Numbered from the stretch's first letter, positions 45,055 through 53,705 are shown. The stretch is DNA of 64,000 nt from Paracoccaceae bacterium (GCA_022843025.1 JALHOL010000006.1:186001-250000), one strand, 5' to 3'. Program-made: numbers and translations. The notes: generated by a model not told the origin, from the sequence alone.

Positions 45055-45894
45055 ATGAAATTCTCTTCTACCTCTGGCTATGTCGCGACCGATGATCTGA
45101 CCCTTGCGGTCAACGCAGCCGTCACGCTGCAACGCCCGCTTCTGGTCAAGGGCGAGCCCGGCACCGGAAAAACGGAACTGGCGCGACAGGTGGCCCAGGC
45201 GTTGGGGATGCCGCTGATCGAATGGCATGTGAAATCCACCACCAAGGCACAGCAGGGCCTGTACGAATACGATGCCGTCAGCCGCCTGCGCGACAGCCAG
45301 CTGGGCGATGCGCGCGTGAACGACGTGCGCAACTACATCCGCAAGGGCAAGCTGTGGCAGGCGTTTGAGGCCCCCTCCCGCGTGGTTTTGCTGATCGATG
45401 AGGTGGACAAGGCCGATATCGAATTTCCCAACGATCTGTTGCAGGAACTCGACCGGATGGAATTCCACGTCTACGAGACGGGCGAAACCATCCGCGCCAC
45501 CCATCGCCCCGTGGTCATCATCACGTCCAACAATGAAAAAGAATTGCCCGACGCGTTCCTGCGGCGCTGCTTCTTTCACTATATCCGCTTCCCCGACATC
45601 GACACGATGCGCGCTATCGTGGATGTGCATTTTCCCGGCATCAAACCCGCCCTGCTGACCGCCGCGCTGACCCAGTTCTACGAACTGCGCGAAGTACCGG
45701 GGCTAAAGAAGAAACCCTCCACCTCCGAAGTGCTGGATTGGCTGCGCCTCTTGCTGGCCGAAGATCTGTCACCGGAAGACCTGAAGCGCGAAGGTGGGCC
45801 GGCGCTCCCGCGTCTGCATGGCGCACTTTTGAAGAACGAGCAGGACGTTCACCTTTTCGAAAGACTTGCGTTCATGGGACGAACCAAGCTTTAG
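45055..45894 (+). CDS. MoxR family AAA+ ATPase
   Basis: 279 residues. Walker A is GEPGTGKTELARQVA, Walker B is VVLLIDEVDKADIEFPNDLL, and sensor 1 is VIITSNNEKELPDAFLRR. MoxR ATPases act with VWA-domain partners as maturation chaperones; a CoxE-type VWA protein is encoded 2.1 kb downstream on the same strand. CoxD-like sequence. It opens a rightward cluster of envelope-associated genes. Confidence 0.9.
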   Translation: MKFSSTSGYVATDDLTLAVNAAVTLQRPLLVKGEPGTGKTELARQVAQALGMPLIEWHVKSTTKAQQGLYEYDAVSRLRDSQLGDARVNDVRNYIRKGKLWQAFEAPSRVVLLIDEVDKADIEFPNDLLQELDRMEFHVYETGETIRATHRPVVIITSNNEKELPDAFLRRCFFHYIRFPDIDTMRAIVDVHFPGIKPALLTAALTQFYELREVPGLKKKPSTSEVLDWLRLLLAEDLSPEDLKREGGPALPRLHGALLKNEQDVHLFERLAFMGRTKL

Positions 45895-46373
45895 GCCGAA
45901 TCGCCAGAAATTGCCGCAACTTGGCCGTAGTTTTGCCACAAAGTGATCACGCGTCGCCGTGATTTGGACATGTTTTGAAATCTTCCGTGAACGCCCTGCA
46001 CAGATGCGGTGTCTTCCGCCTGCATGAGCGCGATCCGTAGTCGGGCCGTGGTCTTGCACTTTTCCCGGAATTGACACGTCAACGCCCTCATAACGACACT
46101 GACGGACATCTTCTTGGGGGCATCCGTTCCTGGTGTTGATGGTGGTCTGCGTGTCTGTGTCCCTTGGCAAAAGCCTGCCCTTTTTCCCGCGCTGCGCGGG
46201 TCTGGCATTGCTCTTGCAGGGTGCGGCCAAGGTCGTCTGTCGGAACGGTTCCGGTCTGGTGACGCGGGGGCGTCACCTTGTCTGGGGTGACGGAACTGCG
46301 GCCCTGCGGGCGGGTTCCGGTGTTGGTCGGGTCGCAAGACCCTTGGTTCAGAATGAAAGCAGAGCTGCCACTC
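45895..46373. other. Gene-free region before the DUF2927 lipoprotein
   Basis: 479 bases with no convincing gene. It holds a TTGAC-AC-GTCAA dyad (46071-46082), a perfect hairpin GGTGACGC-GGGG-GCGTCACC (46258-46277) and GGGTC-GCAA-GACCC with a GNRA loop (46329-46342) just before the next start. This could be a long structured leader or a small RNA; nothing matches a known riboswitch that I can recognise. Confidence 0.45.
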
Positions 46374-47756
46374 ATGCGTATTTCTATGGCCGTCGCGGCC
46401 CTCTCACTGATCGTTTCCGCCTGTTCACCCGCACCCGTTGCGCAAGTGGCCATGAACCGGGCTGCCCCGTCGATGGCCGGGGCCTCGCTTCCGCCGTTGC
46501 AGGGCTTTGCGGCGCAACCCGCTCCCGCAGCTTCGCGCAGCAACGCTGATATCGCGCGCGACATTCTCGATCTGGAATTCCTGATGGAAAGCGGGCGCGC
46601 CCTTCCGGCGCTGACCCGGTTCGAAGGACCGATCACTGTGGCCATGACGGGCAATGTACCCGCCACCGCCCATCCCGATCTGTCGCGCGTCATGGCCCGC
46701 CTGCGGGCCGAGGCCGGGCTGGACGTGCGCCCCGCCGCGCCGGGCAGCCGCGCCTCGATCACCATTGATTTCCAGCCCCGCGCCGCGATGCGGCGTCTGG
46801 TGCCGTCGGCGGCCTGCTTCGTTGTGCCGCGCGTGTCGTCCTTTGCCGAATACCGCACCGCCCGCAGCGCCGGGCTTACCGATTGGGCCACCGTGACCCA
46901 GCGCGATACGGTGGGGATCATCATGCCCTCCGACACCTCGCCGCAGGAAGTGCGCGATTGCCTGCATGAAGAACTGGCGCAGGCCATCGGCCCACTGAAC
47001 GATCTGTACCGCCTGCCCGACAGCGTGTTCAACGACGACAACTTTCACACGGTCCTGACCGGCTTCGACATGCTGGTTCTGCGCGTGCATTACGACCCTG
47101 CCTTGCAATCCGGCATGACCCGCAACGAAGTGGCCGCCCGTCTGCCCGCCATTCTGGCGCGTCTCAACCCGGCAGGCGAAGGCCGCCCCACCGCTGGCAA
47201 TACCCAAATGGCCCCCCGCGTCTGGATCGAGGCGGTCGAAGCCGCCATCGGCCCGCGCGGATCGGATGCCGCGCGGCGCAAGGCGGCAGAACGGATGCTG
47301 TCCATCGCCCGCGCACAAGGCTGGCAGGACAACCGTCTGGCCTTTTCCTGGTTCGCGCTTGGCCGCGCGCAGGTGGGCAGCGACATCGCCGCCGCCAGCC
47401 GGGCCTTTACCGAAGCGCAGCGCATCTGGCAGCGTATGCCGGGGGGCGAGGTCCGCTCGGCCCATGTCGACATGCAGCTTGCCGCCTTTGCCCTCGCCGA
47501 AGGACGCTTTCCTGAGGCGCTGGCCCTGACCGACCGCGCCATCCCGGTGGTGCGCCGGGCCGAAAATGCCGCCCTGCTGGCAACCCTTCTGATGATCCGG
47601 TCCGAGGCATATGGCTCCATCGGCCGCGATGATCTGGCCCGGGAGGCCCGTCTCGACAGTCTGGGCTGGGCGCGTTATGGGTTCGGCACGGATGCGATGG
47701 TCCGCGCGCGGCAATCCGATATCGCAGGTCTGGCCGCATCCGGCCGAAGCGGCTGA
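46374..47756 (+). CDS. DUF2927 lipoprotein
   Basis: About 460 residues. A lipoprotein signal (MRISMAVAALSLIVSACSP, lipobox Cys at about 17) anchors it to a membrane. The DUF2927 region follows, with SDTSPQEVRDCLHEELAQ and DSVFNDDNFHTVLTGFDM, the latter strongly conserved in Rhodobacteraceae. The C-terminal third is helical and TPR-like. Metalloprotease-like character has been suggested for the family on the basis of an HEE motif, here LHEELAQ; this is unproven. An ATG seven codons earlier (46353) is an alternative start. Confidence 0.8.
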   Translation: MRISMAVAALSLIVSACSPAPVAQVAMNRAAPSMAGASLPPLQGFAAQPAPAASRSNADIARDILDLEFLMESGRALPALTRFEGPITVAMTGNVPATAHPDLSRVMARLRAEAGLDVRPAAPGSRASITIDFQPRAAMRRLVPSAACFVVPRVSSFAEYRTARSAGLTDWATVTQRDTVGIIMPSDTSPQEVRDCLHEELAQAIGPLNDLYRLPDSVFNDDNFHTVLTGFDMLVLRVHYDPALQSGMTRNEVAARLPAILARLNPAGEGRPTAGNTQMAPRVWIEAVEAAIGPRGSDAARRKAAERMLSIARAQGWQDNRLAFSWFALGRAQVGSDIAAASRAFTEAQRIWQRMPGGEVRSAHVDMQLAAFALAEGRFPEALALTDRAIPVVRRAENAALLATLLMIRSEAYGSIGRDDLAREARLDSLGWARYGFGTDAMVRARQSDIAGLAASGRSG

Positions 47757-47759
47757 GAC

Positions 47760-47777
47760 GGGCAGGCCTTCCTGCCC
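47760..47777 (+). terminator. Weak hairpin after the DUF2927 gene
   Basis: GGGCAGG-CCTT-CCTGCCC, 7-bp perfect stem just after the stop codon, no T tail. Probably mRNA-end stabilising or partial termination. Confidence 0.45.
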
Positions 47778-47809
47778 CCCGGCCATAAAAAGACGGGGGC
47801 GAGGCAGGC

Positions 47810-47974
47810 ATGATCGTGATCGCGGGGTTGATTCTGGGCGCTGCCATCGGCGCGCGCAAGGCGCTGAAATCAGGTGGCAAGCGGCTGGACGCGCTGCAAT
47901 ACGGCGCGGGCTACGGGATCGCCTTCGCTCTGGTCGGTCTGTTTCTGACGCTGTTCATCGACCGCATGGTCTAA
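47810..47974 (+). CDS. Small membrane protein (54 aa)
   Basis: 54 residues: hydrophobic segment (MIVIAGLILGAAIGARKAL), a short basic loop (KSGGKRLDALQYG), then a second hydrophobic segment (IAFALVGLFLTLFIDRMV). It begins behind GGCGAGGCAGGC and ends 9 bp before the VWA gene, so it belongs to that unit. I know of similar unnamed hairpin-like membrane proteins next to VWA genes in this family; no function is known. Confidence 0.7.
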   Translation: MIVIAGLILGAAIGARKALKSGGKRLDALQYGAGYGIAFALVGLFLTLFIDRMV

Positions 47975-47983
47975 GGGCGCGGC

Positions 47984-49165
47984 ATGTTCCTGCCCTTCTT
48001 CCAGAAGCTGCGGCAGGAAGGCGTGCCGGTCTCGCTGCGCGAATACCTCGCCTTTCTGGAAGGCATGGTGGCGGGCCTTGTAACCTATGACGTCGACGGC
48101 TTCTATCACCTTGCCCGCGTGGTGATGGTCAAGGATGAACGCCACCTTGACAGGTTCGACCGCGCCTTTGCCGCCGCCTTCAACGGGCTGGAGGCGATCA
48201 CCGCGGATCAGGTGCTGGATGCCATCGACCTGCCCCGCGACTGGCTGGAAAAGCTGGCCGAGCGCCACATGACCCCCGAGGAACGCGCACAGGTCGCGGC
48301 CTTGGGCGGGTTCGACAAATTGATGGACACGCTGCGCAAGCGGCTGGAGGAACAGAAGGGCCGCCATCAAGGCGGGTCGAAATGGGTGGGTACTGCCGGG
48401 ACCAGCCCGTTCGGCGCCTATGGCTACAACCCCGAAGGGGTGCGCATCGGGCAGGACCAAAGCCGCCACCAGCGCGCAGTCAAGGTCTGGGACAAGCGCG
48501 AGTTCCGCAATCTCGACGATTCGGTGGAACTGGGCACCCGCAACATAAAGGTGGCGCTGCGCCGCCTGCGCCGCTGGGCGCGTGACGGGGCGGAACAGGA
48601 ACTGGATCTGGAAGGCACCATCCGCGCCACTGCCGATCACGGCTGGCTGGATGTCCAGACGCGCCCCGAACGGCGCAACGCGGTGAAGGTTCTGCTGTTT
48701 CTGGATATCGGCGGGTCGATGGACCCTTACGTCAAGGTGATGGAGGAGCTGTTTTCCGCCGCCAAGTCGGAATTCAAACACCTCGCCCCCTTCTACTTTC
48801 ACAACTGTTTGTATGAGGGCGTCTGGCGCGACAACCGCCGCCGTTGGGATGACCAGACCCCGACGATGGACCTGTTGCGCACCTATGGCCCGGATTGGAA
48901 ATGCATTTTCGTGGGCGATGCCAGCATGTCGCCCTATGAAATCCTGCATCCCGGCGGCGCTAACGAACATTGGAACGCCGAGGCAGGCCAGGTCTGGCTG
49001 AACCGCGCCTGCGCGCAATGGCCCCGCCACATCTGGATCAATCCCCTGCCCGAGGCGCATTGGGGTTACACCCAATCCACCCGCCTGATCCGTGACATCT
49101 TTTCAAACCGCATGGTTCCGATGACACTGGACGGCATCGCGCGGGGGATAAAGGAACTCAGATGA
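47984..49165 (+). CDS. VWA domain protein, CoxE-like
   Basis: 393 residues. The N-terminal half (REYLAFLEGMVAGLVTYD; GGFDKLMDTLRKRLEEQKGR) fits CoxE-like proteins that partner MoxR ATPases. The VWA domain begins at about 235; its MIDAS is FLDIGGSMDPY, DxGxS instead of the classical DxSxS. No signal peptide, so it is probably cytoplasmic. It ends with an ATGA overlap with the next gene. Confidence 0.85.
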   Translation: MFLPFFQKLRQEGVPVSLREYLAFLEGMVAGLVTYDVDGFYHLARVVMVKDERHLDRFDRAFAAAFNGLEAITADQVLDAIDLPRDWLEKLAERHMTPEERAQVAALGGFDKLMDTLRKRLEEQKGRHQGGSKWVGTAGTSPFGAYGYNPEGVRIGQDQSRHQRAVKVWDKREFRNLDDSVELGTRNIKVALRRLRRWARDGAEQELDLEGTIRATADHGWLDVQTRPERRNAVKVLLFLDIGGSMDPYVKVMEELFSAAKSEFKHLAPFYFHNCLYEGVWRDNRRRWDDQTPTMDLLRTYGPDWKCIFVGDASMSPYEILHPGGANEHWNAEAGQVWLNRACAQWPRHIWINPLPEAHWGYTQSTRLIRDIFSNRMVPMTLDGIARGIKELR

Positions 49166-49494
49166 TCCGGCGGTTCTGGCGCAAAAGCCCTGCACTGACG
49201 CTCGCCTTCGGGCTGGCGCTGGCGGCCACGCTGTTCTTTGGCGGGCGGGCGGTCCTTTTTGCAGTGACGCTGAACTATCGCTCCGAAAAACCGATCGCAG
49301 GATGGATGACCCCGCGCTACATCGCCCGCACCTACGGGCTGGACCGCGAGGATCTGGCGGTCCTGCTGTCGACCGTCGACAAGGATGATCTGCGCCAGCC
49401 GCTTTACACCATTGCGCGGGAACAGGGTGTTCCGGTCACCGACCTGATCGCCCCGGTGCAAGAGGCGATCGACGCATTGGATGCGGCGGAATGA
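49162..49494 (+). CDS. Small membrane-anchored protein of unknown function
   Basis: 110 residues. One membrane segment (LTLAFGLALAATLFFGGRAVLFAV, about 10-33) then a soluble domain with YGLDREDLAVLLSTVDKDDL and a helix-rich tail. No family recognised. It overlaps the VWA gene by four bases and the DedA gene by four bases, so all three are translationally coupled. Confidence 0.72.
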   Translation: MIRRFWRKSPALTLAFGLALAATLFFGGRAVLFAVTLNYRSEKPIAGWMTPRYIARTYGLDREDLAVLLSTVDKDDLRQPLYTIAREQGVPVTDLIAPVQEAIDALDAAE

Positions 49495-50177
49495 CCGAAA
49501 CCCTGCTTACCCTTGTGCCGGAATGGGGCGCAATCCTGCTGGCGCTTGCGAATTTCCTCGCCTGTCTTGCTTTGCCGGTGCCTGCCTCTTTGGTGATGCT
49601 GGCCGCCGGGGCCTTTGCGGCGGCGGGCGATCTGAACGCGCTGCCCTTGTGGATCGGGGCCATTGCGGGGGCTTTGCTGGGCGATCAATGCGGCTATTGG
49701 ATCGGGCGTGGTCTCGGGCCCCGCGTGATGGTGCGGCTATCCCGGCGTCGGCGCGGTGCTGCCCTTGTCAAACGGGCGGTGGCTTGGCTTGGCAAGCGCC
49801 GTCTGCCCGCGATCTTTCTGTCGCGCTGGCTGGCCTCGCCCCTGTCGCCCTACATGAATTTTGCGGCAGGTGCGGCGCGGATCAACTGGCTGGGTTTCAC
49901 CCTGCCCGCCTCGGCCGGGGCCAGCGTCTGGGTGTCGATCTATATCGGCCTTGGCTACAGCTTTTCCGGCGATCTGGAGGCTTTGGGGTCCGTTCTGGCG
50001 AACCTCGCTGCCGCCATCGCGGCGGGCATCGTGACCATGATCCTCTGGCAGATGCTGGGCCGCAACGGCGATACCGGGCCCGAAGATGACCGTGCCGACA
50101 GCCCGCCCCCCGCCGAAGACAACGGTCCCAGCAGCGCTGCGGACAACCACCTTCGGGATCGTGACCCGCGCAGTTGA
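49491..50177 (+). CDS. DedA family membrane protein
   Basis: 228 residues. Typical DedA features are ALPVPASLVMLAAGAFAAAG, the GDQCGYWIGRGLG motif and SRWLASPLSPYMNFAAG with its essential Arg. The family contains lipid-carrier flippases such as undecaprenyl phosphate translocases. The C-terminal ~30 residues are acidic and disordered. It is coupled to the preceding gene by an ATGA overlap. Confidence 0.88.
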   Translation: MTETLLTLVPEWGAILLALANFLACLALPVPASLVMLAAGAFAAAGDLNALPLWIGAIAGALLGDQCGYWIGRGLGPRVMVRLSRRRRGAALVKRAVAWLGKRRLPAIFLSRWLASPLSPYMNFAAGAARINWLGFTLPASAGASVWVSIYIGLGYSFSGDLEALGSVLANLAAAIAAGIVTMILWQMLGRNGDTGPEDDRADSPPPAEDNGPSSAADNHLRDRDPRS

Positions 50178-50221
50178 CCGCCCCCCTTCCCCTTGCCGGA
50201 TTTCTTCCCATATCCTGACGC

Positions 50222-50926
50222 ATGGCAGCGCTTCTTATCCCCACGCTTCTCGCCATCGGCTACGCGCTGGTGATGTACCGCTTTTCCGTCTGGCGGACGG
50301 GAAAGATGCTGGACGAACAATCCCGCCCGCTCACCGACCCCGCGATTACCCGGCTGGCAGACCGTATGGCAGCGGCGCTCAACATCCCTTCGATCCCTGT
50401 GCATGTGTTCGAGGTGGAGCCCGTGAACGGCCTTGCCGCCCCGGACGGGCGCATCTTTCTGACGCGCGGCTTTCTCAATCGCAAAATGCGGGGCGAGGTG
50501 ACGGCAGAAGAGCTTGCCGCCGTCATCGCGCATGAACTGGGCCATGTGGCCCTTGGGCATACCAAACGCCGCATGATCGACTTTACCGGTCAGAATGCGG
50601 TGTTCGTGGTGCTGTCGGCGGTGCTCAACCGCTTTTTGCCTTTCATCGGCATCTGGATCGCGCGGCTGATGTCCGGCGCGCTGGCCGCCCGCCTGTCGCA
50701 ACGCGATGAATATGAGGCAGACGCCTACGCCACGGCCCTCCTCCTGAAATCCGGCATCGGGACCGAGCCGCAGAAGGCGCTCTTCCGCAAGCTTGACAGC
50801 ATGACCAAGGGAAATCGCGGCGAAATGCCTGCATGGCTTTTGTCGCACCCCTCCAGCGCCGACCGCATCGCCCAGATCGAGGCGAACGAACGCCGCTGGC
50901 TTCAACCGGCCCGACTGCCGTCCTGA
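50222..50926 (+). CDS. M48 family metallopeptidase (HtpX-like, short)
   Basis: 234 residues. A first membrane segment (about 1-20) is followed by a soluble region with EVEPVNGLAAPDGRIFLTRG and the zinc motif VIAHELGHVALGH, then a second hydrophobic part and the third zinc ligand in RDEYEADAYA. It probably degrades membrane or periplasmic proteins. It follows DedA by 45 bp in the MoxR/VWA cluster. Its 3' end overlaps the convergent PIN gene by 25 bp. Confidence 0.88.
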   Translation: MAALLIPTLLAIGYALVMYRFSVWRTGKMLDEQSRPLTDPAITRLADRMAAALNIPSIPVHVFEVEPVNGLAAPDGRIFLTRGFLNRKMRGEVTAEELAAVIAHELGHVALGHTKRRMIDFTGQNAVFVVLSAVLNRFLPFIGIWIARLMSGALAARLSQRDEYEADAYATALLLKSGIGTEPQKALFRKLDSMTKGNRGEMPAWLLSHPSSADRIAQIEANERRWLQPARLPS

Positions 50927-51462
50927 GTAACGGCCTTGGCAAGGCGCGGCAGGCTCGCGCGTTTGAGCAGCGCCTTGAGCGAGACAGGCCCCCCCGCCAT
51001 TTCCTCGGCCCGCCGATGCACATGCGCAATCACCGCGCCCGCCTTTGCCGGCTCGCCCGACCACAATTCCCACAGGAACCCGTCCGGATCGCGCCGCGCC
51101 ACGCCTTCGCCCGCCAGCACATGGCGGGGGAAATCCACCGCGTTGAACGTGATGATGGCATCCGCGCTGCTCGCCACCGCCACCGCCAGCACATGGGTAT
51201 CGTTGGGGTCTGGCAGCACCAGCCGCGCCTCCACCCCCGGTGCGGCGGCCTGCATCGCGCGCGGAAAGGCTGCGCGCATCAGCGCTGCCGTGCCGCGTGC
51301 CTGCGCCTCGGCCCCCGGCCCAAGCTTCACTGTGGCCCGCGCCCATTCCTCAAGAATACGTTCTGACCATTTCGGTTCGAACAGCCCCGCCTCGGCCATC
51401 CCCAGCAGCAGATCGCGCAGCACGGGCGGAAACAGAACGCAGGCATCCAGAACCGCGCGCAT
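50902..51462 (-). CDS. PIN domain ribonuclease-like protein
   Basis: 186 residues. The acidic cluster of PIN nucleases is seen in MRAVLDACVLFPP (first Asp), an Asp in LPDPNDTHVLAVAV and a further Asp in ITFNAVDFP. The C-terminal ~50 residues extend beyond a simple VapC toxin, and no antitoxin gene lies upstream, so it may not be a toxin. Its ATG overlaps the rlmI stop (ATGA), making it the second gene of that unit. Confidence 0.8.
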   Translation of the reverse strand: MRAVLDACVLFPPVLRDLLLGMAEAGLFEPKWSERILEEWARATVKLGPGAEAQARGTAALMRAAFPRAMQAAAPGVEARLVLPDPNDTHVLAVAVASSADAIITFNAVDFPRHVLAGEGVARRDPDGFLWELWSGEPAKAGAVIAHVHRRAEEMAGGPVSLKALLKRASLPRLAKAVTQDGSRAG

Positions 51463-52694
51463 CAATCCAGACGGAAGAACAGCGATTTCAGGTATCCGCT
51501 TTCCGCCAATTGCGGCAGCATCGGATGATCCGCCCCGGCAAAACCCGTGTGCAGCAACTGCCCGCGCCGCCCCCCGCGCCCGATCCCGCGCGCCGAAGCG
51601 TTGCGGAAGGATTGCAAATCGACCGCGTGGGAACAGGAACACAGCACCAGATAGCCACCCGGCGCCACCAAAGGTGCCGCCAGCCGCGCAATGCGTTCAT
51701 AGGCGCGCAACCCCGCCTCCAGGGCGGGCTTTGCCGGCGCGAATGCAGGCGGATCGCAGATCACCAGATCAAACCGCGCGCCCTCGCCCCCCAGCGCCTC
51801 CAGCACCGCAAAGGCATCGCCCTGCCGCGTGCTGAACCGCTCCGCCACACCCGAGGCCCGCGCGCCCTCATCGGCCAGCGCAAGCGCCGGGGCAGAAGCA
51901 TCAACCGCCAACGCGCTTTCCGCGCCTCCGGCCAGCGCGGCAAGGGCAAAGCCCCCCACATGGGTGAACACATCCAGCACCCGCGCCCCGCGCGCCAGCC
52001 CAGCGGCAAAGGCATGGTTCGGACGCTGGTCAAAGAACAGCCCCGTTTTCTGCCCGCCGGTCACATCGGCCATATAGGTGGCCCCGTTCATCGGCACTGC
52101 CACAGGCCCATCCACCGCGCCCGCCAGAACGACGGTTTCTTCAACCAACCCCTCCAGCCCGCGTGACCGGCCCGTGCCGTTCTTGACCACGGTGGAAACC
52201 CCGGTCACTGCCTGCAAGGCCGCCACCAGCGGCGTGATCAGCATCTCGGCCCAGGCGGCATTGGGCTGCACCACGGCCAGATCGCCGAACCGGTCGATCA
52301 CAACGCCGGGCAATCCATCCGCCTCGGCATGGACCAGCCTGTAGAAGGGCGCGTCAAAAAGCCGTTCCCGCAATTCCAGCGCGCGGGCCAGACGTGCGCC
52401 AAACCACGCCTCATCAATCACAGCCGCCGGATCACGGTCCAGCATCCGCGCCACGATCTTGGATTTCACGTTGACCGTGACCAGACCGAGCACCCGCCGC
52501 TCGCCGTCTTCCAGAACGGCCAGCGCACCGGGCGGGATATTCCCCGTCCGGCGATCCATCACCAGTTCATCGGCATAGACCCAAGGGAAGCCATGGCGGA
52601 TCGCCCGCGCCTCGGCCTTGGGCCGCAGCCGCACCACAGGAAGCCCCGACAGAGGCGGCTCATCATCGGAAATGGAAGAAGGGGAGGACATCAT
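51462..52694 (-). CDS. rlmI: 23S rRNA (cytosine-5) methyltransferase, RlmI family
   Basis: 410 residues. An N-terminal PUA-like domain (about 15-100, with HGFPWVYADELV) precedes a SAM methyltransferase fold: GLFFDQRPNHAFA, RVLDVFTHVGGFALAALAGG and VICDPPAFAP (catalytic and binding motifs). RlmI methylates C1962 of 23S rRNA in E. coli. It uses a GTG or ATG start near 52694, with a second Met next to it. Followed, with overlap, by the PIN gene. Confidence 0.88.
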   Translation of the reverse strand: MMSSPSSISDDEPPLSGLPVVRLRPKAEARAIRHGFPWVYADELVMDRRTGNIPPGALAVLEDGERRVLGLVTVNVKSKIVARMLDRDPAAVIDEAWFGARLARALELRERLFDAPFYRLVHAEADGLPGVVIDRFGDLAVVQPNAAWAEMLITPLVAALQAVTGVSTVVKNGTGRSRGLEGLVEETVVLAGAVDGPVAVPMNGATYMADVTGGQKTGLFFDQRPNHAFAAGLARGARVLDVFTHVGGFALAALAGGAESALAVDASAPALALADEGARASGVAERFSTRQGDAFAVLEALGGEGARFDLVICDPPAFAPAKPALEAGLRAYERIARLAAPLVAPGGYLVLCSCSHAVDLQSFRNASARGIGRGGRRGQLLHTGFAGADHPMLPQLAESGYLKSLFFRLD

Positions 52695-52732
52695 GTCCTC
52701 CCCTTACCTGTTCCTGCCCGAATGGGAAAGGC

Positions 52733-53419
52733 TCAGCGCGCGACCAGCACCGGCGCGCCCGGGTTCTGCGTGGCGCGTGCCACCAGCGCCGGATCGGTCA
52801 CCGCGCCGGAGAGTTCCCGCCGCAACGTTTCCACCAGCTTTTCGGTCACCACAACCTTCTGCGTCCGGCCCGCCTGCTCCTCGGCAATCGCGGCTTGGCC
52901 GCCTGCTGCCTTGGCATCGGCCACCACACGACGCGGCCCGTCGATCACGGCACCGGTCGCGGCATCGCGCACGGTCAGATCGAAGACCATGTTATGCGTG
53001 CCGCCGATCGTGTAGCGGGTCTTTTCCGTCACGCCGTGAAAGCGCACGATCTCCAACGACAGCACGGCCTGACGCGGCCCGGCCATGGTGGCGGTCGCGC
53101 GGTCTGCCGCAGCCTGGAAGATGGACGCGATCTGCTGATGGCGGTCGCCCATGGGATCACCGCGCCAGACGATATCTGCCATCGGATAATAGCCGTTGGC
53201 CTCAGACACCTGCAGCGCCCGCGGCACCGCGATCTGCACATCCGTGACCGTGTAAAGCGGGGCCACCACACGCGGCGCACCGCGCAGCGGGGTTTCCGCG
53301 CCGCGCGACGCCAGGGTCAGCCCATCATTCGATGCGTTGCGGCTGGCCGGTTCGCTGCTTACACAGGCCGACAGCACCAGCGCAAAGCCAAGAGCGACGA
53401 ATTTCGTGATACCATTCAT
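52733..53419 (-). CDS. DUF6778 lipoprotein
   Basis: About 228 residues. The lipobox is LGFALVLSACVSS, so it is membrane-anchored after processing. The body has a beta-rich domain with DLTVRDAATGAVIDGPRRVVAD and a C-terminal TLRRELSG region; the family is common in Rhodobacteraceae and has no known function. The ATG at 53419 is chosen because GGAGG lies seven bases upstream; a Met two codons earlier is too close to it. Confidence 0.75.
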   Translation of the reverse strand: MNGITKFVALGFALVLSACVSSEPASRNASNDGLTLASRGAETPLRGAPRVVAPLYTVTDVQIAVPRALQVSEANGYYPMADIVWRGDPMGDRHQQIASIFQAAADRATATMAGPRQAVLSLEIVRFHGVTEKTRYTIGGTHNMVFDLTVRDAATGAVIDGPRRVVADAKAAGGQAAIAEEQAGRTQKVVVTEKLVETLRRELSGAVTDPALVARATQNPGAPVLVAR

Positions 53420-53705
53420 GTCCATACCTCCGGGCTCCTGCCCATTACATGGGAGGGAGGTATGCGAATCGAATGTGGCCAAATTTGGTTAACGGCAGAA
53501 CTTTTCAGGGATTTAGCTCCGTTCCGGAAACAATCCGTGCGATAATCGCCAAATCGGCAACGTTCTTGTACGGTTGGGCAATAAGCCGCTCAGCGCAGCC
53601 CCAAAGACCGCCCCGCCACTGTCCTTATCCGCCTTGGCCGGAGGCTGTTGTTAGCGCTAACAGAATCTGCTAACCTGCCGCCAACCACCGCCAGAGGAGT
53701 CGCCC
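53420..53705. other. Divergent intergenic region before edd
   Basis: 286 bases. The left end carries the ribosome-binding site of the lipoprotein gene, the right end the edd control region with the palindrome at 53649. In between, an AT-richer stretch (about 53470-53590) probably holds both promoters. GTTC-TTGTACG-GTTG near 53569 is one base off an alphaproteobacterial LexA box but was not accepted. Confidence 0.45.
53649..53662. promoter_or_regulatory. LacI-type operator before edd-eda
   Basis: TGTTAGCGCTAACA is a perfect 14-bp palindrome of the LacI/GntR-gluconate kind, 43 bp upstream of edd. A second half site (GCTAAC) follows at 53669-53674. The regulator is not in the window. Confidence 0.7.

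Noticed and set aside
50902-51462. Toxin-antitoxin pair
   Set aside because: No antitoxin gene is adjacent and the PIN gene is coupled to an rRNA methyltransferase gene.
53563-53580. LexA-like site GTTC-N7-GTTG
   Set aside because: One base off the alphaproteobacterial consensus and next to genes with no link to DNA repair.
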